Below, piece by piece: positions 18,395 through 27,159 of a stretch of DNA of 64,000 nt. Under the pieces are notes generated by a model. It was not told the origin of the DNA and ran no database searches. It worked only from the letters and a program-made list of their open reading frames with translations. The translations under genes and the position numbers were made by a program. The stretch's first letter is position 1; the number at the start of each line of letters is the position of its first letter. Source of the stretch: Deltaproteobacteria bacterium (lineage in GTDB: Bacteria > Myxococcota > Kuafuiibacteriia > Kuafuiibacteriales > Kuafuiibacteriaceae); the NCBI GenBank assembly GCA_016703535.1, contig JADJBV010000001.1, positions 1,240,001 to 1,304,000 on the forward strand, in the 5' to 3' direction.

Positions 18395-18886
18395 GTGGCG
18401 AAGGAAGGTTCGGTAGCGCCAAAAGAGCGCGTCAACATCGTGTACAAGCCGGCGACGGGTGACGCCAAAGAAGAGGTGGAGCTCCCGCTCAAGATCTTGA
18501 TGCTGGGCGACTACACCGGGCGCAAGGACACCACGCCCCTCGAGCAGCGCAAGGCGCTGAACATCGACAAGGACAACTTCAACGACGTGATGGAGCAGCA
18601 GAAGTTGTCGGCCTCGGTGGCCGTCAAGGACAAGCTCTCCAAAGAGGCGGGCGGCGAGTTGACCGTCAACTTGTCGTTCAAGAGCCTGAAGGACTTCGGG
18701 CCCGAGGGCATCGCCAACCAGGTCCCCGAGCTGCGCAAGTTGCTCGAGCTGCGGGCCGCCTTGGCCGCCTTGAAGGGCCCCCTGGGCAACGTGAAGGCCT
18801 TCCGCGACAAGATCCAGACCTTGCTACGGGACGACGCTCAACGCGGCCAGCTCATGAAAGAGCTCGGCCTCGAAGAGAACAAGTGA
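18395..18886 (+). CDS. tssB: T6SS contractile sheath small subunit TssB (VipA)
   Basis: Small sheath subunit that pairs with TssC to form the contractile sleeve. It has 163 residues, the family length. Diagnostic segments are VNIVYKPATGDAKEEVELP, LKILMLGDYTGRKD, the NIDKDNFNDVM block, and the C-terminal LKGPLGNVKAFRDKIQ followed by a helix. The GTG start has an AGAAGGAG ribosome site 6 bp upstream. The stop lies 15 bp before tssC, as in almost all T6SS clusters. The TssBC fusion at 11028 carries a second, divergent copy of this fold. Confidence 0.96.
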   Translation: MAKEGSVAPKERVNIVYKPATGDAKEEVELPLKILMLGDYTGRKDTTPLEQRKALNIDKDNFNDVMEQQKLSASVAVKDKLSKEAGGELTVNLSFKSLKDFGPEGIANQVPELRKLLELRAALAALKGPLGNVKAFRDKIQTLLRDDAQRGQLMKELGLEENK

Positions 18887-18901
18887 GCTGACGGGACCAA
18901 C

Positions 18902-20386
18902 ATGAGCACCGAGCAACAGCCCGGCGGCGCCGCCGCCACCACCACCACCGAGGGATCGCTCCTCGATCAGATCTTGGCCGAGTCCAAGCTGAAGCCCAGC
19001 GACGAAGGTTACGAGATCGCCCAGAAGGGCATCCAGGCCTTCATCAGCGAGATGATCAAGAGCGGCAAAGGCGCCGAACAGCGGATCGACAAGTCCCTGA
19101 TCGACGCGATGATCGCCGAGATCGACCAGCGGATCTCCGATCAGCTCAACGAGATCATGCACCACCCCGACGTCCAGCGCCTGGAGTCGGCTTGGCGCGG
19201 CCTGAAGTTCGCCATCGACCGGATCGACTTCCGAGAGAACATCAAGGTCGAGGTCTTGAACGCGACCAAGGACGATCTGATCGCCGACTTCGAGGACTCA
19301 CCGGAGATCGTGAAGTCGGGCCTCTACAAGCAGGCTTACTCCAACGAATATGGCGTCTTCGGCGGCAAACCTTACGGCGTGATCTGCGGGAACTACGACT
19401 TCGGGCCCGGCCCGCAGGACGTGGATCTGCTGACCAACTTGGCTTCGATCTCGGCCATGGCCCACGCGCCGTTCATCGGCAACACCGGGCCCGAGTTCTT
19501 CGGCGAAAAGAGCTTCGAGGCCTTGCCGGGCCTCAAGGATCTGAAGTCCTTGTTCGAGGGACCCCAATACGCCCGCTGGCAAGCCTTTAGGGAGAGCGAG
19601 GACGCGCGATACGTGGGCCTGACCATGCCGCGGTTTTTGCTGCGGCTCCCCTACGGACCCGACACCACGCCGGTGAAGAGCTTCAACTTCAAAGAGGAGG
19701 TCGTGGGGCAACACGACAAGTACCTCTGGGGCCACAGCTCGATCGCGATGGTCACTCGGATCGCCGACTCCTTCGCCAAGTACCGCTGGGCTCCGAACAT
19801 CATCGGGCCCCAGTCGGGCGGCGCGGTCGAGCAGCTGCCGCTGCATCAATACCAGGCCATGGGTGAGGTTCAGACCAAGTGCCCGACCGAGGTGTTGCTC
19901 ACCGAACGGCGGGAGTTCGAGCTGGCCGAAGAGGGCTTCATTGGGCTGGCCTATCGGAAGGACTCGAACAACGCGTGTTTCTTCTCGGCCAACTCGGTGC
20001 AGAAGCCGAAGATGTTCGGCAACAGCCCCGAGGGCAAACAGGCCGAGGCCAACTACCGGCTCGGCACCCAGCTGCCGTACATGTTCGTCATGACCCGGCT
20101 CTCCCACTACATGAAGGTCCTCCAGCGGGAGCAGATCGGGTCGTGGAAGGAGCGGTCCGAGCTGGAGCGGGAGCTCAATAAGTGGATCTCCCAGTACGTG
20201 GCCGACATGGACGACCCGGCCCCCGGCGTTCGGTCCCGGCGGCCCCTGCGGCAGGCCCAAATCAAGGTGGAGGACGTGGAGGGCCAGCCCGGCTGGTACC
20301 GCTCGACCCTGAAAGTTAAGCCTCATTTCAAGTACATGGGCGCGACCTTCGAGTTGGCCCTGGTCGGCAAGCTCGACAAAGAGTGA
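18902..20386 (+). CDS. tssC: T6SS contractile sheath large subunit TssC (VipB)
   Basis: Large sheath subunit, 494 residues, normal length. Clear family blocks include LLDQILAESKLKP near the N-terminus, HHPDVQRLESAWRGLKFAID (residues about 90), KPYGVICGNYDFGPGPQDVD, and the C-terminal LNKWISQYVADMDDP and FELALVGKLDKE. It lies 15 bp after tssB in the same unit and is well conserved, unlike the TssC half of the fusion protein. The cluster therefore encodes one canonical sheath pair and one fused, diverged pair. Confidence 0.97.
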   Translation: MSTEQQPGGAAATTTTEGSLLDQILAESKLKPSDEGYEIAQKGIQAFISEMIKSGKGAEQRIDKSLIDAMIAEIDQRISDQLNEIMHHPDVQRLESAWRGLKFAIDRIDFRENIKVEVLNATKDDLIADFEDSPEIVKSGLYKQAYSNEYGVFGGKPYGVICGNYDFGPGPQDVDLLTNLASISAMAHAPFIGNTGPEFFGEKSFEALPGLKDLKSLFEGPQYARWQAFRESEDARYVGLTMPRFLLRLPYGPDTTPVKSFNFKEEVVGQHDKYLWGHSSIAMVTRIADSFAKYRWAPNIIGPQSGGAVEQLPLHQYQAMGEVQTKCPTEVLLTERREFELAEEGFIGLAYRKDSNNACFFSANSVQKPKMFGNSPEGKQAEANYRLGTQLPYMFVMTRLSHYMKVLQREQIGSWKERSELERELNKWISQYVADMDDPAPGVRSRRPLRQAQIKVEDVEGQPGWYRSTLKVKPHFKYMGATFELALVGKLDKE

Positions 20387-20407
20387 ACCTCCGATTATAG
20401 GTGTGTA

Positions 20408-20423
20408 TCCCACATTCGTGGGG
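20408..20423 (+). promoter_or_regulatory. Small hairpin between tssC and the first giant gene
   Basis: CCCAC-ATTC-GTGGG, extended by one T-G pair, lies 6 bp before the CGGAGG ribosome site of the downstream gene. It could set the relative expression of the sheath and the giant proteins. Evidence is the inverted repeat only. Confidence 0.35.
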
Positions 20424-20439
20424 CACATCGGAGGCGCGC

Positions 20440-23400
20440 GTGGAGATCAAGGGCGGGGCACGAGCAAGTTGGGTGAGGGCGCTGGCGTCGGAGCGCCTGA
20501 CCCATCTTCCCGCCGCGCCTCAACCCGATCTCGGACCGCGCCTCTCTTCAGCCCAATCCCGGGCCTTGGGCCAAAAGGTCGAGCAGCTGACCGGGCTGCT
20601 GGTCCCTGAGAAGTCCGCCAAGGCCCACGCCCAAAGCCTCAAACACGCGGCCGCGGAGTTGGGGCGCCTCGCCGAGGTTCATCACCACCTGGAGGGTTGG
20701 CGCCAAAAGTCCTTCGCCCGGGTGTTGGGGCAGTTCCACAAGACCCTCGGCGCGGCGTTGGAGTTGGCCCCGGAGGCTTCGCGGCCAGCCCTGGCCAAGG
20801 TCGCGAGCAAGGCGATGGTCGGCCTGGTGCAGCAGGTCGGCACCGGCGCCTCTCTACAGCCAGCGGTGTCGGCGGCGGTCAGCCTCTTCGACACCGAACT
20901 GCGGCTTTCGGCGCAAAAGAGGTTGGCGCTGGATCCGGCGGAGCTGGGCCTTCGTTTTGCGGCCGCGGCCACCACCGCCGGTGCGTTGGCCAACGCCTTG
21001 GCGGGCCGGACCGGCGTCGGGACTTCGCTCAACCTCTTGCCGAGTTTGGTGGAGCAGCTGGCCCGCCGGCGACCCGCGATCACCGCGGCCGAGTTGGGCG
21101 CCGAGGTCCAAGCGACCGCGCGGTTTTTGGTGGAGGCCGGCCCTCGTTCGGGCCTCGATCAAGTGGGCGCCAGCCGCTTGTCACGATCGTTTGCGGCGGC
21201 GTTGGCGGGCCAGGGCGCGGCCCAAGCGGCGCCGATCTTCGCCGAGGCCCGGCGGCTGTTCCTCGCCGAATATCAGGCCGGACATCAGGACCTGCTGCGG
21301 CAGATCGCCGATCCAGTGCCACGTTTGGAGGGCGACGCCGAGGCCAAGGGGGTGCTCGAGGCTTCGCGGCGGGCCCTGACCCAATTGGTCGAGGCCCACC
21401 CGACCGCACCCCCCGGGCTGGAGGCGGCGGTTTATTCCTTCCGCGCCGCGCTGGTGCAGTCGCTCCAGGCCCACGGCGCGGGCCAACGCCTGCCGCAACA
21501 CCAGGCGCTGGTGGCGTTGGTCGACGTTCACGGGCGTGGTCCCTTGGCCGAGGCCGTGCTCCGCTTCGGCGAACGGCTCCTCCCCCGCCTCCACCTCTAC
21601 GCGGAACGGCCGGCGTCCCTCGAGCGGGCGGCCCAGGCCCAGACCCCGGCGGGCGCCGCTGCGGCGTTGCTGGAGCTGATGTTCGGCGGTGGGCTCGATC
21701 CGGCGGCCAAACGGCAGCTCACCCAGCTCAGCAAACGCGACGGGGTGGCCGTGCTGGAGCTGGTGTTGGCGCTGGACCCCGCCCAGGTGGGGCGACGAGG
21801 GACCTCCAGCACCGCGTTGATCAAGGACGTGGCGCGGTGGGCCGAGCGGGGGGGCCACGAGGACGGGGTGCGCGGCGCGGCCGGCTACTTCTCTCGGACC
21901 AACGAGCTGGATCAGTCTCTGGCGCTCCGAGGGCCGTGGCGCAACGACGCCGAACAACGTTGGGCCTTGGCCGCGGCCTTGGCCGAGTCCAAACCTTACC
22001 TCGCCGACGGGGGGGCCGACGCGGCGGCCCAGCTGTTGTTGGTGGTGCCGCGTTATTTCAAGCACGTCGATCTGTTGAGCCTCGGCCCTGACGCCAACGA
22101 CCGGCGCGGCCTGATGAGCGCCACCGATCCAACCCTGAAGTGGAAGGCGCCGATGCCCGAGGTCTTGGGGCGCCTGTTGTCGGCCCTCAAGAAGGCGGGC
22201 GTCACCGACAAAAAAGGCGCGGCCTTGGATCAAGCGGTCGGCCGGGCCCTCGACTTCGCTTTTGTCGTCGGGCGCCTCGACGGGCAATACAAGGTGCCCT
22301 TCGAGCGGATCGCCACCGACTTTCAGGCGGCCTACGCCCGGCCCAAAAACCTGCGTTGGGCGGCCTCGACCGGGGAGGGTGAACTCAGGGCCAAACCCAA
22401 CGTGGAGGCCTTCTTGTCCGCCCACGCCGTGTTGCCCCGGGAGCTCGCCTTGACCGCGGGCCTGCACCTCTCTCGGCCTCAGCTGGAGTGGTTGATGGCC
22501 AAGGTCTCGGGAATGACCGGCCGGGACACGGTCCGGCGGCTCCGGGACTTCGTCTTCGCGTGTGTCACCGCCGATCGCCTGGACCTGCTCGACGCGGTCC
22601 GGGGTGAAGGCCTGCCCCCCAAAAACGCTCAAGCGGTGATCGAGGCCGTTTCGTTTCAATACCGGGAAGGCCACCTGCGGCGGGTCAAGTTCGATCGGAT
22701 GATCGAGGGCCTGGCCAAAGGTGAAGATCCGACTCAGGCGATCGAGGCCGAGCGGTTGGGTGGGGCCCTGGCCGAGCTGAAGTTGGTGGGGCCCATCGAT
22801 CCCAAAGGCGCCGCCGAGCTGGAGAGTTGTGCGGTCGCGATCAAAAACCTGATGGAGTACACCCGGCCCGGCAAGATGGTCGACGAGATCGACATGGGGG
22901 TGATGAAGAAGCCCTTCTTGTCGGTGTTGCAGTCGGTCGCCGATGGCAGCTGGCCCGCCGCCAAATACGACGTTCCGCTGGCCGCCGAGGTCTTCAAGGG
23001 TTTGTCGGCCCAGCAGATCGAGATCTGGCGCAACTCAACGGTGGTCGAGGCCGGCGCCGGCAAAGCGGCGGCGCTCCCAGTGGAGATCGAGGCCCCTCGG
23101 GGCGCGATCGACCCTCGCTTCAAGGAGGCCCGGATCTGGGTCAAGGGCCTGGCCGCCACCTTGGAGAAGATCAAGCTCAAGCACCCCAAGTTGGGCGTGT
23201 TGGCCCACGATCGGGCCACCGAAAAGGCCCTGCGAAAAGAGCTGAGTGGGCAGATCGAGACACTTCGCAACGGCGAAAAAGGGAGCCGGCGCCATCAAGC
23301 CGCCACCAAGTCGATCCGGGTGACCCGGGACCTCTTGGGACTGTTGTCCTTGGAGCTGGAGCTGAAGCGCGCCAAGGGCGAACCCCGGGCGATGATGGCC

Positions 23401-24075
23401 AAGCTCAAGCCCTTCTTGGAGGACGGCCTGGACGGGCTGCGGAGCCGCCACTTCGAGCCGGGGATCAACGTCGCCGCCGATCTGTTGGCCCTTTCGGATC
23501 TGGTCCAGGTGAAGCGACCCGCGGCGGCGGCGCCCGGGCAGCGGGCCGGCACTTACGCGTTGGATGAAGACAACCTCCAGGCCCTCTTGATGTCGACCAC
23601 CGGCGGCTGCATCCACCACGCCAACATTCGGCGATGGGCCAACATCAACTTGGCGGTCAATCCGCACGAAAAGATGGCCCGGGCTCACGAAGGGGGTCAG
23701 TTCAAGTACCGAGCTTGCCTGAAGTTGGTGGAGGCCAAGTTCGCCGGCTACCAGGGGCCGGTGATCTGGATGAACGATCCCAACAGCAACGCGGGCGGCA
23801 CTGAGGCCCACAAGGAGCTGATGATCCAGGCGGTCTTGACCAAAGGCCGGCAGATGAAGATCCCGGTGGTCACGGCGGGCTGGAACGGCTTCGGCAACGC
23901 GCCAGCGCGCCTGGGCGTCAAGGCCAAGCAGCTGCAGGCCACCGTCACCTTCCCCGACGGCGCCACCGGCAGCACCTTCACCGACTACCACTTGCCTCAC
24001 AACCTGAAGAAGGCTCGCGGCAACGCGGCCCGCTACAGCGGGGCCCAGCAACTGCAGATCGTGATGCCGAACTGA
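20440..24075 (+). CDS. Giant mostly alpha-helical protein of unknown function, T6SS-linked (copy 1)
   Basis: About 1211 residues, no signal peptide and no membrane helix. Nearly all is Ala/Leu-rich helical sequence without a recognised domain. The last 170 residues form a distinct, better ordered region, with MSTTGGCIHHANIRRWANIN, then FKYRACLKLVE, GPVIWMNDPNSNAGGTEAH and MKIPVVTAGWNGFGN. The start is set at the GTG at 20440 behind a good CGGAGG site; an upstream GTG at 20401 lacks one. It follows tssC by 53 bp and precedes a diverged paralogue by 4 bp. Shared blocks such as ADGSWPAAKYDVPLAAEVF show the relationship. Operon position suggests a T6SS effector, scaffold or assembly factor, but function is unknown. 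Confidence 0.75.
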   Translation: MEIKGGARASWVRALASERLTHLPAAPQPDLGPRLSSAQSRALGQKVEQLTGLLVPEKSAKAHAQSLKHAAAELGRLAEVHHHLEGWRQKSFARVLGQFHKTLGAALELAPEASRPALAKVASKAMVGLVQQVGTGASLQPAVSAAVSLFDTELRLSAQKRLALDPAELGLRFAAAATTAGALANALAGRTGVGTSLNLLPSLVEQLARRRPAITAAELGAEVQATARFLVEAGPRSGLDQVGASRLSRSFAAALAGQGAAQAAPIFAEARRLFLAEYQAGHQDLLRQIADPVPRLEGDAEAKGVLEASRRALTQLVEAHPTAPPGLEAAVYSFRAALVQSLQAHGAGQRLPQHQALVALVDVHGRGPLAEAVLRFGERLLPRLHLYAERPASLERAAQAQTPAGAAAALLELMFGGGLDPAAKRQLTQLSKRDGVAVLELVLALDPAQVGRRGTSSTALIKDVARWAERGGHEDGVRGAAGYFSRTNELDQSLALRGPWRNDAEQRWALAAALAESKPYLADGGADAAAQLLLVVPRYFKHVDLLSLGPDANDRRGLMSATDPTLKWKAPMPEVLGRLLSALKKAGVTDKKGAALDQAVGRALDFAFVVGRLDGQYKVPFERIATDFQAAYARPKNLRWAASTGEGELRAKPNVEAFLSAHAVLPRELALTAGLHLSRPQLEWLMAKVSGMTGRDTVRRLRDFVFACVTADRLDLLDAVRGEGLPPKNAQAVIEAVSFQYREGHLRRVKFDRMIEGLAKGEDPTQAIEAERLGGALAELKLVGPIDPKGAAELESCAVAIKNLMEYTRPGKMVDEIDMGVMKKPFLSVLQSVADGSWPAAKYDVPLAAEVFKGLSAQQIEIWRNSTVVEAGAGKAAALPVEIEAPRGAIDPRFKEARIWVKGLAATLEKIKLKHPKLGVLAHDRATEKALRKELSGQIETLRNGEKGSRRHQAATKSIRVTRDLLGLLSLELELKRAKGEPRAMMAKLKPFLEDGLDGLRSRHFEPGINVAADLLALSDLVQVKRPAAAAPGQRAGTYALDEDNLQALLMSTTGGCIHHANIRRWANINLAVNPHEKMARAHEGGQFKYRACLKLVEAKFAGYQGPVIWMNDPNSNAGGTEAHKELMIQAVLTKGRQMKIPVVTAGWNGFGNAPARLGVKAKQLQATVTFPDGATGSTFTDYHLPHNLKKARGNAARYSGAQQLQIVMPN

Positions 24076-24079
24076 GCCG

Positions 24080-27000
24080 ATGGCGAAGTTGGGCCCAACC
24101 GGTTCCACCTGGGTGGCTCGGCTGGCGGCGGAGCGTCAGAAGGAGCGCCCTTCACCGGGGGCGTCCGGCTCGGCCGCGGCAACGGGCGTAGAGCTCGAAC
24201 CGACGGCCAACCTGGCGGTCCATCGAAACCACCTGGTGGGCCTCGAGGGGTTGTGGTCCGAGTGGGCGCAGCTCATGGGGCGACGGATCGGCCCTGACCC
24301 GGCGCTCCTTCGGGCCCGGGCGGTCGCGGAGCAGGTCTTGGCTCAAACCGTAGGCGGGGTGCCCCCGGCCCAGCGGGCGGCGGTGGTGCAAGCTGGCTTG
24401 CAATCTTTGCTGGGGCTCAAGGCCCTGGCGGGCCACCCGTTTTTGGCGCCGGTGGTGGGGGTCCTGGCGCGGCGGGTGGAAGGCCAACGGGTGCGCCAGG
24501 CCCGAGGGCTTCTGTCGCTCTCCGGTCAGGCGCTGGAGCAGCTCTGGCCGTCGGCCGAAGAGGAGTTGCGGGCGTTGTTGCCCCGACTCGAAGCCCAAGA
24601 GGGGCTGGTCACGACCCTCCACCTGGCGCTCCACCTCGAGGAGGTGTTGGCCCGCAGCGAAGCCCCGTTGACCTTGGCCCGGGAGCGGCAGATCGCCCAG
24701 GCCGTCGCCGATTTTTTGGTGGAGGAGGCGCCGGGCAATGGCCTCGACCTGGAGGGCGCCGCGCGGTTGGCGGCGGCGGTCGATGAGGCGGAGGCCCCCG
24801 GTCGACGCGCCGAAGAGCGGCTGAGGGCGGCCCGGATCCTGTACCGAGCCCAATTTGCCCAGATCCTGGACGATCTCGAGGCTCAGTTCGCCGCCGAGGT
24901 CGAGCTGGTGCCGGCGGCCCGGCCGATCTTCGAGTCCCTGGAGCGGACCTTGAAGGTGATGGTCCAAGGTCGAGGCCCACCCGGTCCTCAGCGGGTGGCC
25001 CAGGTTTATCACTTTCGGAGTGAAGGGCTCCGTTACCTTCAACAGTACTCAAGCCGGCTGCCGATATTGCAAGCCAACTTGCAGATCATCGGCCGCTGGT
25101 TGGAGGCCCTGGCGCCGACGCCCCTGGCCGAGTTGGGCCTCCACTTCGCGGCCCGGCTCTTGAGGGCGGGGCGAGGCCAACCGCAAGACAACTTGCACTT
25201 CGATCTTTTGCCTGGACGAAGTGCAGGGGAACAAGCGGCCGGCGCGATCCGGGCCACCGCTCGGCTGGCCGGCCCGGGCCTGTCGCCCGCCCTCCTGGAG
25301 GCCCTGGTCAAACTCACGGGCCGCACCGAACTGGGGCTGCTGCAGTTTGCCCTCTGTCTGGGGCCCGAAGATCTCGAGTGGGGTGACGAGCACAACGTCG
25401 ACCTGGTCAAGGCGCTGGCCGACCGCCCGGCGTGGCCCAGCGCCACCGACTCCAACGCCGCGCTTTTGGCCTGGCCCGAGCGGCGCCGGCGCTTTTGGGT
25501 GGCCTTTCGGGAGAGTGGAGCCACACCGGCCCTCGGGAGCCGCTTGGCCGAACTCGCCGCCGGGGAACTTTCGGGCGAGGTGGCGAGTGACTTGGCGGAG
25601 TTCGGTCGGGTGCTCACCGCGGCCTTCCCCAAGGTGACGCTCCTCGACCTGTGGGCCGACGATCCGGAGGGGCCGGGCCTCGGCCGGGTCCTTCGGCGGC
25701 GCTCCCCCTCCGCGCTGCTCGAGCTGTGGCCGAACCTGGTGTCGGCCCTTTACGCCGACCAGCTCCACCGCCAGGAACCTTCGGCGCAACGACGAACCCT
25801 GTGCTTCCGCTTGGCTCGAGCGGTCGGCGGCGCGGCGCCGGGGGGATCGAGGAGCGCCGAAGTCGACCCGGCGATGGACTCTGCAGCTCGGTCCGCGAGG
25901 GCCGAGATCCTGCAATGGGTGGATGGTCCGCAGCGCATCGAGCCCATGTCGGTCGCGGGGCGCGCCGAGCTGCTGCGCTGCGCCGAGACGATCCAGACCT
26001 TCTTCGATCACCTCGGCCGGGAACCTGATCCTCCGCCGACGGGGGCCGGGGCCGAGGGGCCCTACTTCCGGACTGCACTCCACCACGTCCTGCGGGCGGT
26101 GGCGGTTGGAGCCTGGCCTGACGCGCGCTACGACGGGCCGATGGCGGCGCGGCTGTTGGCCCCGCTCATGGCTGAACAACAACTGGTGTGGCGACAGGCC
26201 ACGGCCTGGGCGAGCGACGATGGATGGCGACCGGATCGGGAGGTGCTCCTTTGTCGGGCGCGGTTGACGGGGGGCTTGCACCGCCTCCTGGCCGTGATGC
26301 CCGGGTCGCCGGGCCCGACTTCGACGGATCCCCGGATGGGGCTCAAGGGCTCCGCCCAACATCGGGGCCTGATCCTCGTCAGGCGCGAGGAACAAGACCG
26401 TCGGGTGCTCCTCGAGTTGTCGAGGTGCTTGGACGCTCGAGGCCCGGGGGCCGCGACGTTCGATCCGGCCTTGAAGATCACCCTGGGCCCGGCGCGGGCG
26501 GTCCTGCTGGGACTGAGGCAAGGGGGGCTGGCCGAGTGCACCTCGGTGCTGGCGCGGGCCGCCGCCCTCGAGCCCCGAGGGGGTGAAGGTCCGTACGCGA
26601 TCGACGATGATCGGCTGTCGGAGTTCTGGTGCGAGCTCCCTCCCGGCCCCAATCACCCGAGCGGCTTTCGGCGGGGGGTGACGCTCACCCGGGCCGCCGA
26701 AGCCCATCAGCGGGTGGTGCGGGTGCACCAGGACGGTCGGCGAGTGGCGCTGGCGGGCTTGATGATCTTGTCGGCGAGCTGGCCGGGCGGGCGCGGCCCG
26801 GTGTTGTGGCTGGGCCCGGTGGAGGCCCAAGGCGGGAGCACCGCTGAACAACGCGGCTTGGTCGAGGCGTTGGCGATCCACAAGGCTGGGCTCTTGGGCG
26901 TTCCCTTGGTGTCCACTTCGGCGTCGTTGCTCAAGGCGGCGGCCCGGGTGGGCCTGACGGGCCGGCAGGTCCGGGTGACCTTGAGCCTCAAGAGCGGGGG

Positions 27001-27133
27001 TTCCGGCTGGGTGCACTTGGACGGGGTGGTCGACGGCAGCGCCCATTGGGGCACCCTGGAGTTCGGCCAGCACCTCGAGGTGCAAGTTGACTTGCAGATG
27101 ATCCTACCCCGGGGTGGCCCGCCCGCCGAATAG
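24080..27133 (+). CDS. Giant protein, degenerate paralogue of the preceding gene (copy 2)
   Basis: 1017 residues. It shares the opening STWVARLAAER and many collinear blocks with copy 1, for example VGAWPDARYDGPMAARLL and RGPVLWLGPVEAQGGS, so the two arose by tandem duplication. The C-terminal region has diverged: the conspicuous TTGGC segment of copy 1 reads FWCELPPG here, and the Asn and His residues around it are lost. It starts 4 bp after copy 1 and must be co-translated with it. If copy 1 is an enzyme, copy 2 is probably an inactive partner or immunity-like protein. It is the last gene of the plus-strand T6SS unit and ends 26 bp from the convergent propeller gene. Confidence 0.72.
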   Translation: MAKLGPTGSTWVARLAAERQKERPSPGASGSAAATGVELEPTANLAVHRNHLVGLEGLWSEWAQLMGRRIGPDPALLRARAVAEQVLAQTVGGVPPAQRAAVVQAGLQSLLGLKALAGHPFLAPVVGVLARRVEGQRVRQARGLLSLSGQALEQLWPSAEEELRALLPRLEAQEGLVTTLHLALHLEEVLARSEAPLTLARERQIAQAVADFLVEEAPGNGLDLEGAARLAAAVDEAEAPGRRAEERLRAARILYRAQFAQILDDLEAQFAAEVELVPAARPIFESLERTLKVMVQGRGPPGPQRVAQVYHFRSEGLRYLQQYSSRLPILQANLQIIGRWLEALAPTPLAELGLHFAARLLRAGRGQPQDNLHFDLLPGRSAGEQAAGAIRATARLAGPGLSPALLEALVKLTGRTELGLLQFALCLGPEDLEWGDEHNVDLVKALADRPAWPSATDSNAALLAWPERRRRFWVAFRESGATPALGSRLAELAAGELSGEVASDLAEFGRVLTAAFPKVTLLDLWADDPEGPGLGRVLRRRSPSALLELWPNLVSALYADQLHRQEPSAQRRTLCFRLARAVGGAAPGGSRSAEVDPAMDSAARSARAEILQWVDGPQRIEPMSVAGRAELLRCAETIQTFFDHLGREPDPPPTGAGAEGPYFRTALHHVLRAVAVGAWPDARYDGPMAARLLAPLMAEQQLVWRQATAWASDDGWRPDREVLLCRARLTGGLHRLLAVMPGSPGPTSTDPRMGLKGSAQHRGLILVRREEQDRRVLLELSRCLDARGPGAATFDPALKITLGPARAVLLGLRQGGLAECTSVLARAAALEPRGGEGPYAIDDDRLSEFWCELPPGPNHPSGFRRGVTLTRAAEAHQRVVRVHQDGRRVALAGLMILSASWPGGRGPVLWLGPVEAQGGSTAEQRGLVEALAIHKAGLLGVPLVSTSASLLKAAARVGLTGRQVRVTLSLKSGGSGWVHLDGVVDGSAHWGTLEFGQHLEVQVDLQMILPRGGPPAE

Positions 27134-27159
27134 GGCGGACCACCGTCCGGAGCCAAACT

